Shown here: positions 13,956 through 14,457 of the stretch, piece after piece | Position numbering within the stretch: position 1 is the stretch's first letter | Layout of the letters: the number at the start of each line of letters is the position of its first letter | Origin: Actinomycetes bacterium | GTDB taxonomy: Bacteria > Actinomycetota > Coriobacteriia > Coriobacteriales > Eggerthellaceae | DNA length: 14,457 nucleotides | Assembly (NCBI GenBank): GCA_023394615.1 | Contig: JAEXAI010000013.1 | Location: 1 to 14,457, forward strand | Direction of reading: 5' to 3' | Notes under the pieces: model-generated | The model's database searches: none | Seen by the model: only the letters and a program-made list of their open reading frames with translations | Told to the model about the DNA's origin: nothing | Position numbers and translations under genes: made by a program

Positions 13956-14040
13956 TTGGGAGTCGATTGAATTTAGCGCAAACGTGATAAATGCGGTAGC
14001 ACGGTATTTCATCAGTGCAAGATTTGATGCCCAAAAAACA

Positions 14041-14121
14041 AAAAGTGTTGCGTAAACACCAATTTCGAAAACTTTGGTAATACCATTTATTTATGCAATG
14101 ATAAATAATACTTTTATAGAG
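14041..14121 (+). promoter_or_regulatory. Conserved 81-bp promoter module, copy B (ASST 3)
   Basis: This matches copy A without gaps at about 58 of 81 positions. ACCAA-N11-TTGGT lies at 14058-14078. The element TTATGCAATGATAAATAAT (14091-14109) is shared with the ASST 1 upstream region. The -10-like TATAGA is at 14115-14120, which leaves a short leader of about 25 nt before the ATG at 14151. Confidence 0.6.
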
Positions 14122-14150
14122 TAATGCAAATGTGAAGGGAGAAGTAAAGC

Positions 14151-14457
14151 ATGGGTAGACCAACAGTATTTCCGACCGGCACCACCATTTACGAACCGGA
14201 GAAGTGCCAGAGCGGCTACACGCTGTTCACGGCCCCTGGCCAAGGCGTCCTGCTTATCGACATGAACGGCAAGGCCGTCCGCTTCTGGAAGGATTTCCAA
14301 GGATTCCCCTGCAAGATGCTGCCCGGGGGACATCTGCTCGGCAGCCTGGGCGCCCGCGAGGCCACCGAGGCTTATCAGGACCAAGAAGACGTCACCATGC
14401 TGGACTGGGACGGCAACGTCGAGTGGACCTTCAACCGCAACCAGCAGGTGACCGACA
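14151..14457 (+). CDS. Cytoplasmic-type arylsulfotransferase-like protein, 5' part (ASST 3)
   Basis: The gene runs off the window end; 102 codons are visible. The product is about three quarters identical to the start of ASST 1 (shared MGRPTVFPTGTT, YEPEKCQSGYTLFTAPGQGV, GFPCKM, DWDGNVEW) and likewise lacks a signal peptide. The first 36 nucleotides are identical to ASST 1, after which silent and replacement differences appear and the codons become clearly more GC-rich. GAAGGGAG (14134-14141) precedes the ATG at 14151. The active-site residues lie beyond the window, so activity cannot be judged. Confidence 0.8.
   Translation, partial: MGRPTVFPTGTTIYEPEKCQSGYTLFTAPGQGVLLIDMNGKAVRFWKDFQGFPCKMLPGGHLLGSLGAREATEAYQDQEDVTMLDWDGNVEWTFNRNQQVTD

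Noticed and set aside
1..14457. CRISPR arrays, tRNA or rRNA genes, phage or transposase genes
   Set aside because: I saw no regularly spaced repeats with unique spacers, no tRNA-like fold with a T-loop signature, and no integrase or transposase motifs.

Overview
The window looks like an accessory region of an anaerobic actinobacterium, most likely Coriobacteriia (Eggerthellaceae). This rests on inference from the protein style: expanded families of arylsulfotransferase-like (ASST) proteins, DASS/SLC13-type permeases and a distinctive TetR subfamily, together with moderate GC content. No rRNA, tRNA or other phylogenetic marker is present, so genus cannot be given.

Layout. A flavin-type split-barrel/ferredoxin fusion (83-817) faces a TetR regulator (891-1481, minus). 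A 690-bp gap with repeats leads to DASS permease 1 (2170-3669). TetR 2 (3842-4441, minus) diverges from a cytoplasmic-type ASST (4719-6149). A perfect 15-bp hairpin separates that gene from a double-length TetR (6335-7525, minus), which carries two complete TetR units in one reading frame. On the other side of it lies a promoter region like that of the first ASST, then the scar of a deleted ASST gene whose C-terminal tail survives (7947-8012), then DASS permease 2 (8169-9671), a close paralogue of permease 1. An MFS transporter (9886-11211) follows. A 750-bp gap holds a 162-bp element with 27-bp terminal inverted repeats and a conserved promoter module. Next come a lipoprotein ASST (11960-13861), a second copy of the promoter module, and the 5' part of another cytoplasmic-type ASST (14151 to the window end).

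How the parts fit. The repeated unit is a TetR gene divergent from an ASST and/or a DASS anion permease. At 7.5-9.7 kb the ASST has been lost but its promoter region, ribosome-binding site and C-terminal codons remain upstream of the permease. This suggests an ancestral TetR / ASST-permease arrangement that duplicated several times. By family knowledge ASSTs move sulfate between phenolic compounds without PAPS, and DASS permeases carry dicarboxylates or sulfate-like anions. A plausible reading, which is inference, is a set of separately induced systems for uptake and handling of aromatic sulfate esters or similar anions, both inside the cell and on the cell surface.

The most notable observations are the TetR-TetR fusion at a G7 tract, where one base fewer would restore two genes with a TGA/ATG overlap; the ASST deletion scar; two families of shared promoter elements upstream of ASST loci; and two inverted-repeat elements in the intergenic gaps.
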